Of a stretch of DNA of 64,000 nt, positions 11,103 to 20,532 are shown in pieces; the first letter of the stretch is position 1, and every line of letters starts with the position of its first letter. The DNA is from Lampropedia hyalina DSM 16112. Lineage in GTDB: Bacteria > Pseudomonadota > Gammaproteobacteria > Burkholderiales > Burkholderiaceae_C. The stretch spans positions 1 to 64,000 of the forward strand of contig NZ_FQUZ01000017.1 in NCBI RefSeq assembly GCF_900129055.1, written 5' to 3'. The notes beneath the pieces were generated by a model. It worked only from the letters and a program-made list of their open reading frames with translations. It made no database searches and was not told the DNA's origin. The translations under genes were made by a program, and so were the position numbers.

Positions 11103-11200
11103 GAACTACTTGATTATCGCAGTCCTGAGTTGGGTTTTACAGAGAGATAAAAGGACAGGAAAGGCCACCGCACGACCCGCAGCCTGCGGCAGCCATCCGG

Positions 11201-12982
11201 TTACAGGTCTTCGGCTCCCAGCAGCATCTCGGTAATGCCTTTGCCGGCCTGCACCATCGGGAACACGTTCTCGCTGGGGTCGGTGCGGAAGTCCAGGAAC
11301 ACTGTGCGATCCTTGAGCTTGCGCGCCTCGCGCAAGGCTCCTTCCACATCCTGTGGCCGCTCGACCAGCAGACCCACATGGCCATAGGCTTCGGCCAGCT
11401 TGACGAAGTTGGGCAATGCGTCCATATAGCTGTGGCTGTAGCGACCGGAATATTCGATTTCCTGCCACTGGCGCACCATGCCCAGATAACGGTTGTTGAG
11501 CGCACAGATCTTGATGGGGGTGTTGTATTGCAAACAGGTGGACAGCTCCTGAATGCACATCTGCACCGACCCTTCACCGGTGATGGTGAAGACTTCACTC
11601 TGCGGCTTGGCCAGCTTGATGCCCATGGCGTAGGGAATACCCACACCCATGGTTCCCAGGCCACCGGAATTGATCCAGCGGCGCGGCTCATCAAAACGGT
11701 AATACTGCGCTGCCCACATCTGGTGCTGACCGACATCGGACGTGATGTACACGTCATCGTCCTTGGTCATGTTCCAGAGGGTTTCCACCACATACTGGGG
11801 TTTGATGACTTCGGTGTTGTGGCGATCGTAGTCCAGACACTTGCGGCTGCGCCAACCTTCAATGGTGTGCCACCACTCCTTCAGGGCCTGAGCATCGGGC
11901 TGCTGCTCGGTTTCGTCCAGCAGGGACAGCATCTCGGTCAGCACATCCTTGCAGTCGCCCACGATGGGAACCTGCACCTTCACGCGCTTGGAGATGACAG
12001 ATGGATCGACATCGATGTGGATGATCTTGCGCTCGTTCTGGGCAAAGTGCTTGACGTTGCCGATGACGCGGTCATCAAAACGCGCACCGATGGCAATCAG
12101 CACGTCGCACTGCTGCATGGCATTGTTGGCCTCGATGGTGCCGTGCATGCCCAGCATTCCGAGGAATTGCGGGTCAGAGGCCGGGAAGGCCCCCAGCCCC
12201 ATCAGCGTATTGGTGACGGGGTAGCCGAGCTTCTTGGCCAGCAGGCGCAGCTCCTGGGTGGCATTGCCCAGAATGACCCCACCACCGGCATAAATATAGG
12301 GACGTTTGGCCGACAGCAGGTACTGCAATGCCTTGCGGATCTGCCCGACATGGCCTTTGCGCACCGGGTTGTAGGAGCGCATTTCCAGCGTTTCAGGGTA
12401 GCCGGCATACGGCACCTTCTTGAAGGAAATGTCCTTGGGTATGTCGATCACCACAGGGCCGGGACGGCCCGTGCGGGCAATGTGGAATGCCTTCTTGACC
12501 GTCAGGGCCAAGTCCTCGGCATTCTTGACCAGGAAGTTGTGCTTGACCACCGGACGGGTAATACCCACGGTGTCGCACTCCTGAAAGGCATCGAAACCAA
12601 TGGCTGGGGAGGGAACCTGCCCCGAGATCACCACCATCGGAATGCTGTCCATGTAAGCGGTAGCCAGGCCGGTGACGGCATTGGTCAGGCCGGGGCCGGA
12701 TGTCACCAGAGCCACGCCGACATTGCCAGTAGCGCGGGCGTAGCCATCGGCCGCATGCACAGCGGCCTGCTCATGGCGCACCAACACATGCTGGACGGTT
12801 TCCTGACGATAGATGGCATCGTAGATGTAGAGGACGGCTCCGCCTGGGTAGCCCCAGATGTACTCCACGCCTTCGGCTGCAAGGGATTTGAGAAGGATGT
12901 CCGCGCCCATCAGTTCAGGGGCTGCGGCGGACTGGCGAACCGCGTCGGCTGCGGACTGGTATTCCGCCTTGGAGATTTCCAT
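11201..12982 (-). CDS. ilvI: Acetolactate synthase large (catalytic) subunit, biosynthetic type
   Basis: Thiamine-diphosphate enzyme that makes acetolactate or acetohydroxybutyrate for branched-chain amino acids. It is 593 residues from the ATG of MEISKAEYQSAAD. The catalytic glutamate lies in VRHEQAAVHAADGYARATG, the FAD region in the middle third, and the TPP/Mg motif in GEGSVQMCIQELSTCLQYN. An upstream in-frame ATG would add 17 residues and is less likely. It is first gene of the operon. Confidence 0.96.
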   Translation of the reverse strand: MEISKAEYQSAADAVRQSAAAPELMGADILLKSLAAEGVEYIWGYPGGAVLYIYDAIYRQETVQHVLVRHEQAAVHAADGYARATGNVGVALVTSGPGLTNAVTGLATAYMDSIPMVVISGQVPSPAIGFDAFQECDTVGITRPVVKHNFLVKNAEDLALTVKKAFHIARTGRPGPVVIDIPKDISFKKVPYAGYPETLEMRSYNPVRKGHVGQIRKALQYLLSAKRPYIYAGGGVILGNATQELRLLAKKLGYPVTNTLMGLGAFPASDPQFLGMLGMHGTIEANNAMQQCDVLIAIGARFDDRVIGNVKHFAQNERKIIHIDVDPSVISKRVKVQVPIVGDCKDVLTEMLSLLDETEQQPDAQALKEWWHTIEGWRSRKCLDYDRHNTEVIKPQYVVETLWNMTKDDDVYITSDVGQHQMWAAQYYRFDEPRRWINSGGLGTMGVGIPYAMGIKLAKPQSEVFTITGEGSVQMCIQELSTCLQYNTPIKICALNNRYLGMVRQWQEIEYSGRYSHSYMDALPNFVKLAEAYGHVGLLVERPQDVEGALREARKLKDRTVFLDFRTDPSENVFPMVQAGKGITEMLLGAEDL

Positions 12983-13387
12983 GATGAACCTTTCGAGATT
13001 TTCAGACTGAAAAACCTTGGGTGCTCCTCGCAACGACTCTTATGAAGCGTGCTCGGAACTTGAGAACATGACCACCGGCATGCAACGCACTATTGTGCGC
13101 AAGGCCAAGCCATGTTCCGTTTGCAAAGTTGAGATTGGGATGAAGGCGGTGATTATCCACTATTTTCCGGTTTGGCATGGCAAAACATCAGTACAGGCTG
13201 CGGTATTGCCGGTGGGGTATTTCGGGGATAATCCGGCCTCTGGGTCAAAAAGGGAAAGATACAAAAGGGTCAGCATGAATTCAGAACCGTTCCCATCGAA
13301 GCGCGTGGCGCAGTCCAGGAGAGACTGTGCCCACACAGGGACTTTCCGGTTGGCCCACCGTTTCTGAACTGGCATTCAGGTTCCGCC
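12983..13387. other. Intergenic region between divergent ilvI and an ECF sigma gene
   Basis: About 400 bp without a gene I can support. It must carry the ilvI promoter (minus strand) and the sigma-gene promoter (plus strand). A GATAAT lies on the minus strand near 13,150 and a GGGATAATCC on the plus strand near 13,227, but neither has a convincing -35. I see no leader peptide with runs of branched-chain codons that would indicate attenuation. An 116-codon open frame across 13,017-13,367 looks like chance. Confidence 0.4.
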
Positions 13388-13969
13388 TTGGCATCCGAAA
13401 AAGAACTGTCCGATTTCCTGCTTGAGGTGGACAAACGCGCCTTCAAGCGCACCCTGTTCCATGTCAAGGATGTGGACGCGGCACTGGACATCGTGCAGGA
13501 CAGCATGATGAGCCTGGCCGAGAAATACGCGGACAAGCCGATCGACGAAATCCGCATGATCTTCAACCGCATTCTGGCCAACACCACGCTGGACTGGTTT
13601 CGCCGGCAGAAAACCCGTAATGCCCTCTTCAGCAACATGGACGACTGGGAAAGTGCCGCGACCGAACGGGACGGGGACGACAGCCCTTACGCCTTGCTGG
13701 AGCACTACGCCGGGCCGCACGGACAAACCCTGGTCGAGAGTGCGCAGGCTAGCCACGAACGCCAGGAAATCCTGAACGCCATCGAAAAAGCACTGGAAAC
13801 CCTGCCAGCACGTCAACGCGAAGCGTTCATCATGCGTTATTGGGAAGAAATGGACGTTGCCGAAACCGCTGCCGCCATGGGATGCTCGGAGGGCAGCGTC
13901 AAGACACACTGCCACCGCGCCACCAAGGCCCTCAGCGAAATTCTGGCCGCCCAGGGAATTAGACCATGA
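13388..13969 (+). CDS. ECF-type RNA polymerase sigma factor
   Basis: A 193-residue sigma-70 family protein of the extracytoplasmic-function group. Region 2 spans about 15-80 (DALDIVQDSMMSLAEKYAD then RILANTTLDWFRRQKTRN). Region 4 spans about 125-190, with LPARQREAFIMRYWEEMDVA and the helix-turn-helix MGCSEGSVKTHCHRATKAL. The start is a TTG (TTG GCA TCC GAA); I see no in-frame ATG nearby upstream. It overlaps the next gene by four bases (ATGA), pointing to translational coupling with a DUF3619 protein, as is common in Comamonadaceae. The promoter it reads is unknown. Confidence 0.9.
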   Translation: MASEKELSDFLLEVDKRAFKRTLFHVKDVDAALDIVQDSMMSLAEKYADKPIDEIRMIFNRILANTTLDWFRRQKTRNALFSNMDDWESAATERDGDDSPYALLEHYAGPHGQTLVESAQASHERQEILNAIEKALETLPARQREAFIMRYWEEMDVAETAAAMGCSEGSVKTHCHRATKALSEILAAQGIRP

Positions 13970-14424
13970 AGCATCACACACGCCACCACCCTCCAGAAGA
14001 TACCGAAGCCCTGGCACTGCGACTGGGTCAAGCCCTGAAAACTGCCCATGCGCAGGATTTGCCCGCCGACATCACCGCACGGCTGTCGGCCATGCGATTG
14101 CAGGCACTGGCTGCACACCGCCAGGCACAGCAACAGGCCACGCACGCGCACACTCCTGCCAAACAACGCCGCACCATCCGCTTCACCTGGTGGCAACGCC
14201 TGCTGGCCGCCCTGCCGATTGCCGCAGCCGGAGCCACGGCAGCATTCATGCAGGGTGCCGTCAGCGACGATGGCCTGACGAGCCACATCGAACAGGATAT
14301 TCAGATCCTCTCCAGTGAAGTGCCACCACAGGCATGGACAGACCCCGGATTCGTGGAATTTCTCAAAGCCTATCAACCACCCCAAACCGAAACAGGGCAC
14401 AATCAGCCTTCGCCTTCCCGCTGA
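13966..14424 (+). CDS. DUF3619 family protein, probable membrane partner of the sigma factor
   Basis: A 152-residue protein with a soluble N-terminal half and one hydrophobic segment at about 75-95 (WWQRLLAALPIAAAGATAAF). A C-terminal part about 55 residues long would lie on the other side of the membrane. This shape, and its coupling to an ECF sigma gene, suggests an anti-sigma factor. The family (DUF3619) has no firmly known role, so this is inference. It lacks an obvious zinc-binding HxxxCxxC motif. Confidence 0.8.
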   Translation: MKHHTRHHPPEDTEALALRLGQALKTAHAQDLPADITARLSAMRLQALAAHRQAQQQATHAHTPAKQRRTIRFTWWQRLLAALPIAAAGATAAFMQGAVSDDGLTSHIEQDIQILSSEVPPQAWTDPGFVEFLKAYQPPQTETGHNQPSPSR

Positions 14425-15389
14425 TTTTCTGGTTGCTGTTCGCTTTGCCTGATTCAAGCTTTCTCACCGCTCCCATACGGTCGCCCTTGTCTGCGCGGCT
14501 TTATGTCGCCGCACTGGTGGCCGTGCTGACTTTGCTGTGCCTGCTGCTCGTCTGGAACGGGAAACACAGACCCCATATCCGCCCCGTGCTGCCCGATGGG
14601 CTGCACTACAGCGGCCCGCTGACGCTGTTTGGTGATCCGGGGTTCTTCCACCAGCAAGCGGCTGATGCGGCATTGGGCCATTCGCCTCTTCAGACCACCG
14701 ATACCCCCACAGCCACAGACCCCGGCAGTGCCCCGGCACTGGTGGCAGGCGTGCATATCACACGCCCGCTGTGGCAAGACCTGTCCAGCCAGCAGCAGGC
14801 CGTATTGCAAAGCCTGCAAAGCAGCTGGCCTTATCTGAGCAGTGCCGAAAAACGCCGCTGGCTGGCTGTGGCCCAGAAGGCACGGCAACTCGATGCCGCA
14901 GCGGTGGACTTACTGGCCGAGCGCATCAGTCCCTGGAGCCGCCTGGATGAAAACGAACGCATCGGCATCCGCCGCCTGTTCGACGAGCAACAAGCGCAAC
15001 TGCAAGCCAATGGCGCATCCGCTTGGCAGGTCTACAGCCAGTTGAGCGATATCGAGAAAGCTCTCTGGGTTCGCAGGGCCACGCGCCAATCCGCTCCGCA
15101 AGCCGCACAGCCCAGCCGCCGCACCCAGCGCAAGCCGCTGGTGCGCATTCCTGCGGCCAATCAGGCACGCCGACAACTGGCCAATCTGCCCAAGATTCCA
15201 CTGGAACCTGTCGTGCTTTCCCCTGCCCAACAGCGCAATCCACACCAGCCCACCAGCACAGTGGCCCCCGTGGCCGCAAGCAACCAGCCTGCACCATCCA
15301 CCGAGAAAGCAGCTCCGGCATCGAGCCGACGCTGGGGCACCATCACGATCACGCCTCCCGACCCGCTGCCTCCCGCCTATGAAAATTGA
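14334..15389 (+). CDS. DUF3106 domain protein, third gene of the ECF sigma module
   Basis: A membrane-anchored protein with one strong transmembrane segment (SARLYVAALVAVLTLLCLLL). Behind it is a DUF3106-type region, with WQDLSSQQQAVLQSLQSSWP and LSSAEKRRWLAVAQKA plus a second similar repeat (SRLDENERIGIRRLFDEQ). The tail is rich in Pro, Ala and Gln. The listed ATG overlaps the upstream gene by 91 bases; TTG codons at 14,433 or 14,445 just after that gene's stop are better candidates, so the N terminus is uncertain. It probably forms an operon with the sigma factor. Confidence 0.75.
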   Translation: MDRPRIRGISQSLSTTPNRNRAQSAFAFPLIFWLLFALPDSSFLTAPIRSPLSARLYVAALVAVLTLLCLLLVWNGKHRPHIRPVLPDGLHYSGPLTLFGDPGFFHQQAADAALGHSPLQTTDTPTATDPGSAPALVAGVHITRPLWQDLSSQQQAVLQSLQSSWPYLSSAEKRRWLAVAQKARQLDAAAVDLLAERISPWSRLDENERIGIRRLFDEQQAQLQANGASAWQVYSQLSDIEKALWVRRATRQSAPQAAQPSRRTQRKPLVRIPAANQARRQLANLPKIPLEPVVLSPAQQRNPHQPTSTVAPVAASNQPAPSTEKAAPASSRRWGTITITPPDPLPPAYEN

Positions 15390-15630
15390 CGCGAGTGTCT
15401 GACGCAATGCCGTGCCCTTTCTGATGCGATGGCAGGCACCATTTCGGAAACTCACGGTCTATAGCATCGCACCCAGACAGGCACGCTCCGACGGGACATG
15501 CAGGGGCATTTCCCCCTGCCCCCTCGCTGCCGAACGACCAGCACGCAGCCCTGCACCTGTGCAATATCGGCTCCCGTGCGCCCGACTCCCCATTCACCCC
15601 CAACTCTGTCCCTGACAAGGAATTGATCCC

Positions 15631-17121
15631 ATGCTGAACCGCCGTATTTTTCTGGCCAGCAGTGCCCTGGCTCCCATGGGGCTGTACGCCCCAGCCAACG
15701 CCTGGAGCCAGTCCGAGAAAAACACCGTATCCCTGGCCCTCGCCCTGGAGCCCACTGGCATGGACCCCACCGCCAATGCCGCCTCCTCGATTGCGGAAAT
15801 CACCCTCTACAACATCTACGAAACACTCACCAAAATCAACGCCGATGGCAGCGTTTCGCCACTGCTGGCCGAAAGCTGGAATGTCGCCCCCGACCTGAAA
15901 ACCTACACGTTCCGCCTGCGCACCGATGCGCGCTTTCACAATGGCGAACCCTGCAATGCCCACACCGTCAAGTTCGCCTTCGACCGTGCCAAGTCCGACA
16001 AAAGCACCAACAAGGACAAGGCCCTGTTCAGCAGCCTGAATACCGAAGTGGTGAACGAATACACGCTCACCCTCACCCACAGCGAAATCGACCCCGACCT
16101 GCTGTTCAAGCTCGGGCAGGCCACCGCCATCATCGTCGAACCCCAGAGTGCCAGCCAGAATGCCAGCCGCCCCGTCGGAACCGGCCCTTACCGACTGGCC
16201 CAATGGAGCAAGGGGGCATCCGTGACCCTCAAACGCTGGGCCGATCACTCCAGGGCCGCCAGCATCCGCATCGAACAGGCCCAATTTCGCTTCATATCCG
16301 ACCCGGCCGCCCAGGTTGCCAGCCTGCTGGCAGGCGACATCGATGCCTTCCCGCGTGTCTCGCCACGCAGCATCACCCAGTTCGAAAACAACAACCGCTA
16401 CCAGGTCATCGTCAGCGGCTCACGCGCCAAAACCATCCTGGCCATCAACAACCGGCGCAGCCCTCTCAATGACGTGCGCGTGCGCCGTGCCATTGCCGCC
16501 GCCATCGACCGCAAGGCCATCATCGAGGGGGCTGGCGACGGCCTGGGCGTGCCCATTGGCAGTCACTACGTCCCCGGTGCGTTCGGCTATGTGGATACCA
16601 CCGGCATCAACCCCTTCGATGCCGACAAGGCCATCGCCCTGCTGAAGGAAGCCGGTGTCAAAACCCCGCTGAAGCTGAAAATGACCCTGCCGCCCGCACC
16701 CTACGCACGCCAGGGCGGTGTCATCGTCGCTGCACTGCTGGCCAAAATCGGCATTCAGGTCGAACTGCAAAACGTGGAATGGGCGCAGTGGCTGAGCCAG
16801 ACCTACGGCAAGCACCAATTTGACCTGACATTGATCTCCCACGTCGAACCATTCGACCTGGGCAACTACGCCAAGCGCGACTACTACTGGGGCTACGACT
16901 CGGAGGCTTTCCGTGAGCTTTGGCAGAAAATCCAGCACACCAGCCAGCCCGCCGAACGCGCCCGCCTGCTGGGCAATGCCCAACGCCTGCTGGCTGAAGA
17001 TGCGGTGAATGTCTTCCTTTACCAGCCCCAATGGGTCACAGTGGCGCACCGCAACCTGCGCGGCCTCTGGCGCGACATGCCCGTGTTCGTGAACGACCTC
17101 GCCAGCCTGCGCTGGGTGTGA
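15631..17121 (+). CDS. Periplasmic substrate-binding protein of a peptide-type ABC transporter
   Basis: A 496-residue solute-binding protein of family 5 (peptide, nickel or opine uptake). The N terminus reads MLNRRIFLASSALAPMGLYA and ends in a Pro-Ala-Asn-Ala site, a twin-arginine export signal. The family motif YETLTKINADGSVSPLLAESW is present, as is RRAIAAAIDRKAII later. No permease or ATPase gene is beside it, so it is an orphan that must share another transporter. The ligand cannot be told from sequence. Confidence 0.9.
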   Translation: MLNRRIFLASSALAPMGLYAPANAWSQSEKNTVSLALALEPTGMDPTANAASSIAEITLYNIYETLTKINADGSVSPLLAESWNVAPDLKTYTFRLRTDARFHNGEPCNAHTVKFAFDRAKSDKSTNKDKALFSSLNTEVVNEYTLTLTHSEIDPDLLFKLGQATAIIVEPQSASQNASRPVGTGPYRLAQWSKGASVTLKRWADHSRAASIRIEQAQFRFISDPAAQVASLLAGDIDAFPRVSPRSITQFENNNRYQVIVSGSRAKTILAINNRRSPLNDVRVRRAIAAAIDRKAIIEGAGDGLGVPIGSHYVPGAFGYVDTTGINPFDADKAIALLKEAGVKTPLKLKMTLPPAPYARQGGVIVAALLAKIGIQVELQNVEWAQWLSQTYGKHQFDLTLISHVEPFDLGNYAKRDYYWGYDSEAFRELWQKIQHTSQPAERARLLGNAQRLLAEDAVNVFLYQPQWVTVAHRNLRGLWRDMPVFVNDLASLRWV

Positions 17122-17269
17122 CGCGCCTCGCTTTTCGAGGTATCTGCCTGCCTTCTGCTTTTTGCCCTCTCATGCCAGACAACCTGTGCATAATCTGACA
17201 GCAGCGGGGCAGGTTCACTGCCCCATTGCCCCGCAACGGCCTCCCCCACCCATCCCCGATTCACTGCGT

Positions 17270-19066
17270 ATGCCACTGCCACCAGCCCCAACCGCCCGCG
17301 GAACCATCCTCTCTCCCAGCGACTACCCCAAGGCGGTTGCCAAAGGCCGCAGGAAAACCGGCGCACAGGCTGACAGCGGCGCATCTGACAACCCCATTCC
17401 CCCCATCCCGGTCGAAGTCACGGATGCCGTGACCGCCACAGCATCGGCCCCCACTGCGCCAGCCAGCAAAGCGACCCGGACACGCAAAGCCCCATCGATC
17501 CCTCAGGCAGCCGCCGTGCAAACCCCGCTCCTGCCACCAGAGACACCGCCCGTGGCGGCAGCCGCTGCCCCGACAGAAACACCCGCCGTTCCAGCACCTG
17601 CCACAGCCCACCCCGATACCACCACGGCTCCACGGCGCAAAAGCAACCGGCGCAAGGCCACGCCCGCCAGCACCGCCACCCGGCTCTTCGTGCTCGACAC
17701 CAACGTGCTGCTGCACGACCCCACCAGCCTGTTCCGATTCGAGGAACACGACATCTACCTGCCGCTGGTGGTACTGGAAGAACTCGACTCCCACAAGAAA
17801 GGCGCGACCGAAGTCGCCCGCAATGGCCGCCAGGTCAGCCGCAGCCTGGACGCACTGGTCTCGCTCAACACCGCCACCGACCTCTCCGACGGCCTGCCGC
17901 TGGATGCCTCTGGCCAGAAACAGGCACGCGGCAAGCTGATCTTCCAGACCACGCTGCTGGACAATGAACTGCCCCTGACCCTGCCGCAAGGCAAGGCCGA
18001 CAACCAGATTTTGGGCGTGGTGCAATCGCTCAGCCGCAGCCACCCGGAGCGCGAAGTGGTGCTGGTGTCCAAGGACATCAACATGCGCGTCAAGGCCCGC
18101 GCCCTGGGGCTGGCCGCCGAAGACTACCAGAACGACAAGGCCCTGGACGACGACGAACTGCTCTACAGCGGCGCGCTCGCCCTGCCTGACAACTTCTGGC
18201 AGAAGCAGAACAAAAAACTCGAAAGCTGGCAATCACAGGGCGACACCTTCTACCGCGTCAGCGGACAGGCCGTGCAATCCATGCTCATCAACCAGTTCGT
18301 CTATTTCGAGACCCCGGGCGAAACCGGACTCTATGCCATCGTGCAGGAGCTGCAAGGCGACACCGCCGTGCTCAAGACCCTGCGCGACTACACGAGCAGC
18401 AAGAAAACCGTTTGGGGCGTGAGCGCGCGCAACCGCGAGCAGAACTTCGCCCTGAACCTGCTGATGGACCCCAGCATCGACATCGTCACCCTCGCGGGCA
18501 CGGCAGGCACCGGCAAGACCCTGATGGCCCTTGCCGCCGGACTGGCCCAGGTGCTCGATGAACGTCGCTACAGCGAAATCATCATGACCCGCGCCACCGT
18601 CAGCGTGGGCGAAGACATCGGCTTTCTGCCCGGCACCGAAGAAGAGAAAATGGGGCCGTGGATGGGCGCGCTGGACGACAACCTGGAATTCCTCGGCAGC
18701 GGTGCCGCCACCGCCGGCGGCGACTGGGGGCGCAGCGTCACCAACGAACTGGTGCGCAGCCGCATCAAGATCAAGAGCATGAACTTCATGCGCGGGCGCA
18801 CCTTCCTGAACAAATACCTCATCATCGACGAAGCGCAGAACCTCACGCCCAAGCAGTTGAAAACCCTCATCACCCGCGCCGGCCCCGGCACGAAAATCAT
18901 CTGCATGGGCAACCTCGCCCAGATCGACACCCCCTACCTCACCGAAGGCTCCTCGGGCCTGACCTATGTGGTCGATCGCTTCAAGGGCTGGCGACACAGC
19001 GGACACATCACCCTGGCACGCGGCGAACGCTCCCGCCTGGCCGACTTCGCCAGCGAAGCCCTGTGA
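17270..19066 (+). CDS. PhoH family protein (PIN domain fused to PhoH-type ATPase)
   Basis: A 598-residue two-domain protein, probably an RNA helicase-nuclease like PhoH2. The first ~130 residues are an Ala/Pro/Thr-rich low-complexity linker. A PIN nuclease domain starts at LFVLDTNVLLHDPTSLFRF with acidic residues typical of the fold. The PhoH ATPase has Walker A GTAGTGKTLMALA and Walker B LIIDEAQNLTPKQL. I used the ATG of MPLPPAPTARG; an upstream ATG 36 codons earlier is in non-conserved sequence. The gene ends in a terminator. Confidence 0.9.
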   Translation: MPLPPAPTARGTILSPSDYPKAVAKGRRKTGAQADSGASDNPIPPIPVEVTDAVTATASAPTAPASKATRTRKAPSIPQAAAVQTPLLPPETPPVAAAAAPTETPAVPAPATAHPDTTTAPRRKSNRRKATPASTATRLFVLDTNVLLHDPTSLFRFEEHDIYLPLVVLEELDSHKKGATEVARNGRQVSRSLDALVSLNTATDLSDGLPLDASGQKQARGKLIFQTTLLDNELPLTLPQGKADNQILGVVQSLSRSHPEREVVLVSKDINMRVKARALGLAAEDYQNDKALDDDELLYSGALALPDNFWQKQNKKLESWQSQGDTFYRVSGQAVQSMLINQFVYFETPGETGLYAIVQELQGDTAVLKTLRDYTSSKKTVWGVSARNREQNFALNLLMDPSIDIVTLAGTAGTGKTLMALAAGLAQVLDERRYSEIIMTRATVSVGEDIGFLPGTEEEKMGPWMGALDDNLEFLGSGAATAGGDWGRSVTNELVRSRIKIKSMNFMRGRTFLNKYLIIDEAQNLTPKQLKTLITRAGPGTKIICMGNLAQIDTPYLTEGSSGLTYVVDRFKGWRHSGHITLARGERSRLADFASEAL

Positions 19067-19112
19067 TGTAATGGCTCCGTAGTCAGCTCATTTGCCAATC
19101 GGCAATGGTGTG

Positions 19113-19139
19113 GCCGCTCGCTTCATGGGCGGCTTTTTT
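19113..19139 (+). terminator. Terminator after phoH-like gene
   Basis: GCCGCTC and GGGCGGC pair (one G-T) across a 7-base loop and are followed by TTTTTT, about 45 bp past the stop codon. The gene on the other side (chrA) converges on it. Confidence 0.75.
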
Positions 19140-19184
19140 CATGGCCCACGAAAATACTGGGCACACTCCTGCCCAGTCCCATAT

Positions 19185-20396
19185 TCACCATACCGTCTGA
19201 ATCAACCAGCCGACCAACCCTCCGCCCAGCACCACCAACCATGGCGGCAGTTTCCATGCCATCAATGCCACCAAGGCCAATAAAACCAGTCCGCCATCCA
19301 ACGGTGTGTGGATGGCTCCTGTCCATACCGGCCGGTACAGGGCAGCCAGCAACAGCCCCACGACGGCAGCATTGGTGCCAGACAGGGCCGATCGCATGCG
19401 GGCATGGGAGCGCAGCCGCTCCCAGAACGGCAATACCCCCACTACCAACAGGAAGGATGGCGCGAAAATGGCCAGCAAACAGACGACTCCTCCCAACCAT
19501 CCGGCAGGTTCATGGTTCATGGAGGCCCCCAGAAAAGCGGCGAACGTGAATAACGGCCCAGGAACAGCCTGCACCAGACCATACCCAGCCAGAAAAACAT
19601 CGGGATTCACCCAGCCAGACGGCACGAGTTCGGCTTGCAGCAATGGCATAACCACATGCCCACCACCAAACACCAGAGATCCCACACGATAGAAAGCATC
19701 AACCATGCTCAGCCATGGCGACGCAAACATGGCCGACAACAGTGGCAAACCCAACAGCAACCCGCAAAACAATATCAGGCAATACAGACCTGCACGCAGC
19801 CGCCGGGTATGCGGCACAGGCTTCTGAGTCACGGCCGGAACAGCAGCACGAAGCCACAGCACCCCCACCATGGCCGCCATCGCCATCACTGCCATCTGCC
19901 CCCACACTGTGGGCACCAGCAACGCGAAGCCAGCCGCCACCACCATGATGCCGATGCGTGGTGCATCCGGGCACAGACTGCGTGACATACCCCAGACGGC
20001 TTGAACCACAACGGCCACAGCCACCACCTTCAGCCCATGCAGCAGACCCGGTGGGATCGCGTCACCGTAGCGAGCCACGCCCAGCGCGCACAGAATCAGC
20101 AGCGTGGCCGAAGGCAACGTAAAGCCGGCCCAGGCAGCCCACGCCCCTGCATAGCCCGCTCGGGACAACCCCAGTGCAATACCCACCTGACTGCTGGCAG
20201 GGCCAGGCAGAAACTGGCATAGAGCCACCAAGTCTGCGTACTCATGCTCGCTCAGCCAATGCCGGCGCAGCACGAATTCTTCACGGAAATAACCCAAATG
20301 GGCAACGGGGCCACCAAAGGCTGTCAGCCCCAGCCACAGAAAAATCACAAAAACAGCCCAGGGGCTGTTGCGCTCGGTCTCGACAGAGTGACTCAT
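19185..20396 (-). CDS. chrA: Chromate transporter family protein
   Basis: A 403-residue inner-membrane protein with two homologous CHR halves, the long-chain ChrA type that can export chromate by proton antiport. The first half has LTAFGGPVAHLGYFREEFV and LCQFLPGPASSQVGIALG. The second half repeats it as GSLVFGGGHVVMPLLQAEL and GLVQAVPGPLFTFAAFLG. No chrB regulator is near, so chromate resistance is not certain; the family also includes members of unknown substrate. Confidence 0.92.
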   Translation of the reverse strand: MSHSVETERNSPWAVFVIFLWLGLTAFGGPVAHLGYFREEFVLRRHWLSEHEYADLVALCQFLPGPASSQVGIALGLSRAGYAGAWAAWAGFTLPSATLLILCALGVARYGDAIPPGLLHGLKVVAVAVVVQAVWGMSRSLCPDAPRIGIMVVAAGFALLVPTVWGQMAVMAMAAMVGVLWLRAAVPAVTQKPVPHTRRLRAGLYCLILFCGLLLGLPLLSAMFASPWLSMVDAFYRVGSLVFGGGHVVMPLLQAELVPSGWVNPDVFLAGYGLVQAVPGPLFTFAAFLGASMNHEPAGWLGGVVCLLAIFAPSFLLVVGVLPFWERLRSHARMRSALSGTNAAVVGLLLAALYRPVWTGAIHTPLDGGLVLLALVALMAWKLPPWLVVLGGGLVGWLIQTVW

Positions 20397-20503
20397 ATCC
20401 CTCCTCCAGCCAATGCGGCTGTTTTCGAGACATGATAGTCGCAGCCGATGACATGAAAATTTTTACGCATCGATGGGTTTCACCCCTGTTTTTTTCTGCA
20501 TAA

Positions 20504-20520
20504 TTAAACAATCAGTCTAA
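20504..20520 (+). promoter_or_regulatory. Candidate operator of the TetR-type regulator
   Basis: The imperfect dyad TTAAAC-AATCA-GTCTAA (5 of 6 arm bases match) lies immediately after a TGCATAAT -10-like sequence, 13 bp before the regulator's ATG. A TetR-family protein bound here would block transcription of its own gene and acuI. Position and symmetry are seen; the role is inferred. Confidence 0.4.
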
Positions 20521-20532
20521 ATTTAAGCACAC

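Noticed and set aside
13017-13367. A 116-codon plus-strand frame before the sigma gene
   Set aside because: It starts inside the ilvI leader, has non-coding codon bias and overlaps expected promoter DNA.
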